DNA of 64,000 nt from AP-15 sp963698995 (GTDB lineage Bacteria; Pseudomonadota; Alphaproteobacteria; ATCC43930; CGMCC-115725), in assembly GCA_963698995.1 (NCBI GenBank), contig CAVOTD010000011.1, positions 1-64,000 of the forward strand, written 5' to 3'. This document shows, piece after piece, positions 62,813 through 64,000 of the stretch. Under the pieces are notes generated by a model, which was given only the letters and a program-made list of their open reading frames with translations, ran no database searches and had not been told where the DNA came from. Every line of letters begins with the position of its first letter. Position 1 is the stretch's first letter. Position numbers and translations under genes: made by a program.

Positions 62813-63988
62813 ATGCTGCTGACTGCACGAGACGCCGCCGACAGGCTCGGGATCAAACTCGACACGCTCTACGCCTATGTCAGCCGTGGACGGCTCCGCT
62901 CGATCATTGTCCCGGGCACCCGCGAGCGGCGTTACCGGGTCGAGGATGTCGAGGCGTTGCTCGACATTCGCGCCGGCGAGAAGACGCCGCGCCGCACCGA
63001 CCCCGAGCCATGGACGCCGGTGATCGATTCGTCGATCTGCCTGATCGACAACGGGCGGCTCTACTACCGCGGACAGGACGCGATCCGCCTCTCCGAAACG
63101 GCCACCCTCGAACAGATCGCGACATTGCTGTGGCGCGCCGAAGAGGGGTCCGAGCCTGCGGATGCGCCCGCGGCGCGACCGTCCCCCGGCGGGATCCGCG
63201 CCGCCGGACTGATCGAGCGCTGCCAGATCCGGCTCGCCGCGCTGGCCGACGAGGATCTGCCGGCTGTCGACCTGACCCGTCCCGGGGTGATCCGCACCGG
63301 CCGGCGCATCCTCCGCGAACTCGCAGCTTGCGTCGCCGTTGCCCGGCCCTCGCGCGAGCCGGTCCACCGTCAGCTTGCCGATGCGTGGCGATCAGATCCG
63401 GCGGGAGCCGACATTCTGCGTCGCTGTCTCGTGCTGATCGCCGATCACGAGCTCAACGCCTCGACGTTTGTCGCGCGCTGTGTCGCCTCGACCGGCGCGA
63501 CGCCTTACGCCGTTGTCTCTGCGGCCCTCGGGGCGCTTTCCGGGCGTCGTCACGGCGGCGCGTCCGCCAGGGCGGAAGCGCTATTTCTCGAGATTTCCCG
63601 GGGCGGAGACCCTCTCGCGGTGATGGCCGGCCGGTTGGCCCGCGACGAAGACCTGCCGGGCTTCGGCCAGTCTCTCTATCCGGCCGGCGACCCACGAGCC
63701 ACGGCGATCCTCGAAGCCGTGACGCGGGCGCTGCCTGAGACCCGCGGTCTGATAGAAACGGCCGCGCTGGCTGGAACGCGCCTCACCGGGCGCCACCCCA
63801 ATGTCGATTTCGCTCTGGCCGCCTCGGCGGCGGGGCTCGAACTGCCGCAGAGCGCCGCCCTTGGGCTGTTTGTCGTCGGTCGCACGGTCGGCTGGATCGC
63901 CCACGCGATTGAGCAATACGAGAGCGGCACCCTGATCCGCCCGCGCGCCCGCTATACCGGGCCGCCACCGGAAGATCGGTCGGACTAA
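62813..63988 (+). CDS. Citrate synthase-like protein with N-terminal helix-turn-helix
   Basis: A 391-residue fusion from ATG 62813 (MLLTARDAADRLGIKLDTLY); a TTG at 62801 inside the palindrome is an alternative. Residues 1-55 are an excisionase/MerR-like HTH (TARDAADRLGIKLDTLYAYV, RRYRVEDVEALLD). The rest is a citrate synthase fold: DHELNASTFVARCVASTGA, RRHGGASARAEALFLE (first catalytic His kept), GFGQSLYPAGDPRA (His of GFGH replaced by Gln), HPNVDFALAASAAGLELPQS (Asp kept) and GRTVGWIAHAIEQYESG. It is shorter than GltA. It may be a citrate/oxaloacetate/CoA-sensing regulator of the adjacent gltA, or a methylcitrate-type enzyme with DNA binding. Role inferred from layout. Confidence 0.82.
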   Translation: MLLTARDAADRLGIKLDTLYAYVSRGRLRSIIVPGTRERRYRVEDVEALLDIRAGEKTPRRTDPEPWTPVIDSSICLIDNGRLYYRGQDAIRLSETATLEQIATLLWRAEEGSEPADAPAARPSPGGIRAAGLIERCQIRLAALADEDLPAVDLTRPGVIRTGRRILRELAACVAVARPSREPVHRQLADAWRSDPAGADILRRCLVLIADHELNASTFVARCVASTGATPYAVVSAALGALSGRRHGGASARAEALFLEISRGGDPLAVMAGRLARDEDLPGFGQSLYPAGDPRATAILEAVTRALPETRGLIETAALAGTRLTGRHPNVDFALAASAAGLELPQSAALGLFVVGRTVGWIAHAIEQYESGTLIRPRARYTGPPPEDRSD

Positions 63989-64000
63989 CTGGTCAGCGCG

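Overview
The window is high-GC DNA from an alphaproteobacterium, probably of the Hyphomicrobiales/Rhodospirillales type. The evidence is cckA, sciP, a single-cysteine dksA, ldtR, the hflK-hflC-DUF2065-degP order, the ilvB-ilvH-ilvC order, and dispersed palindromes of the kind common in Bradyrhizobium-like genomes. One feature of the sequence affects everything else. Many open reading frames are broken by single-base indels, concentrated at 0-4, 12-16 and 57-63 kb, while 17-31 and 34-57 kb read cleanly. Assembly error and real decay cannot be separated from the sequence alone, so disrupted genes are described as reconstructed across frames.

Layout. 0-4.7 kb: end of a RidA-like gene, a broken BT1-type transporter, then a caspase-FGE protease gene with a Pepco-like partner (a predicted immunity or cell-death module), divergent from a glycine-rich secreted protein. 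4.7-14.3 kb: a PuuE/NodB-like deacetylase, a crotonase-fold protein and a radical SAM enzyme face a URC-type uracil catabolism set (URC1-like GTP cyclohydrolase II, URC4 and, 3.7 kb on, uracil phosphoribosyltransferase); a SAM-cyclase-ATPase signalling protein lies between. 14.3-24.7 kb: Fe-alcohol dehydrogenase, VOC protein, AhpD-like and DUF962 proteins, asd, yejE-yejF without yejA or yejB, a histidine kinase and a formyl-THF hydrolase-like protein.

24.8-37.1 kb is core metabolism and protein quality control: glgA, ilvC, ilvH, ilvB, miaA, serB, degP, DUF2065, hflC, hflK, mrp. 37.1-43.4 kb looks like an accessory block: degenerate DNA, an unknown protein paired with a heparinase-type lyase, and an ISAs1-family insertion sequence. 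43.4-54.7 kb is rich in regulation: sciP, dksA, cckA, recA, then a tightly packed EAL / hybrid kinase / REC-PAS-kinase / ldtR operon on the minus strand.

54.9-64 kb: an MFS exporter with a heme-oxygenase-like diiron protein, tRNA-Phe, an SDR, an esterase, a cupin, a DUF302 protein, and gltA. gltA is divergent from a second citrate synthase homologue carrying an N-terminal helix-turn-helix. A nearly perfect 31-bp palindrome containing a TATAAT sits between the two. This last pair and the caspase-FGE-Pepco locus are the most interesting items.
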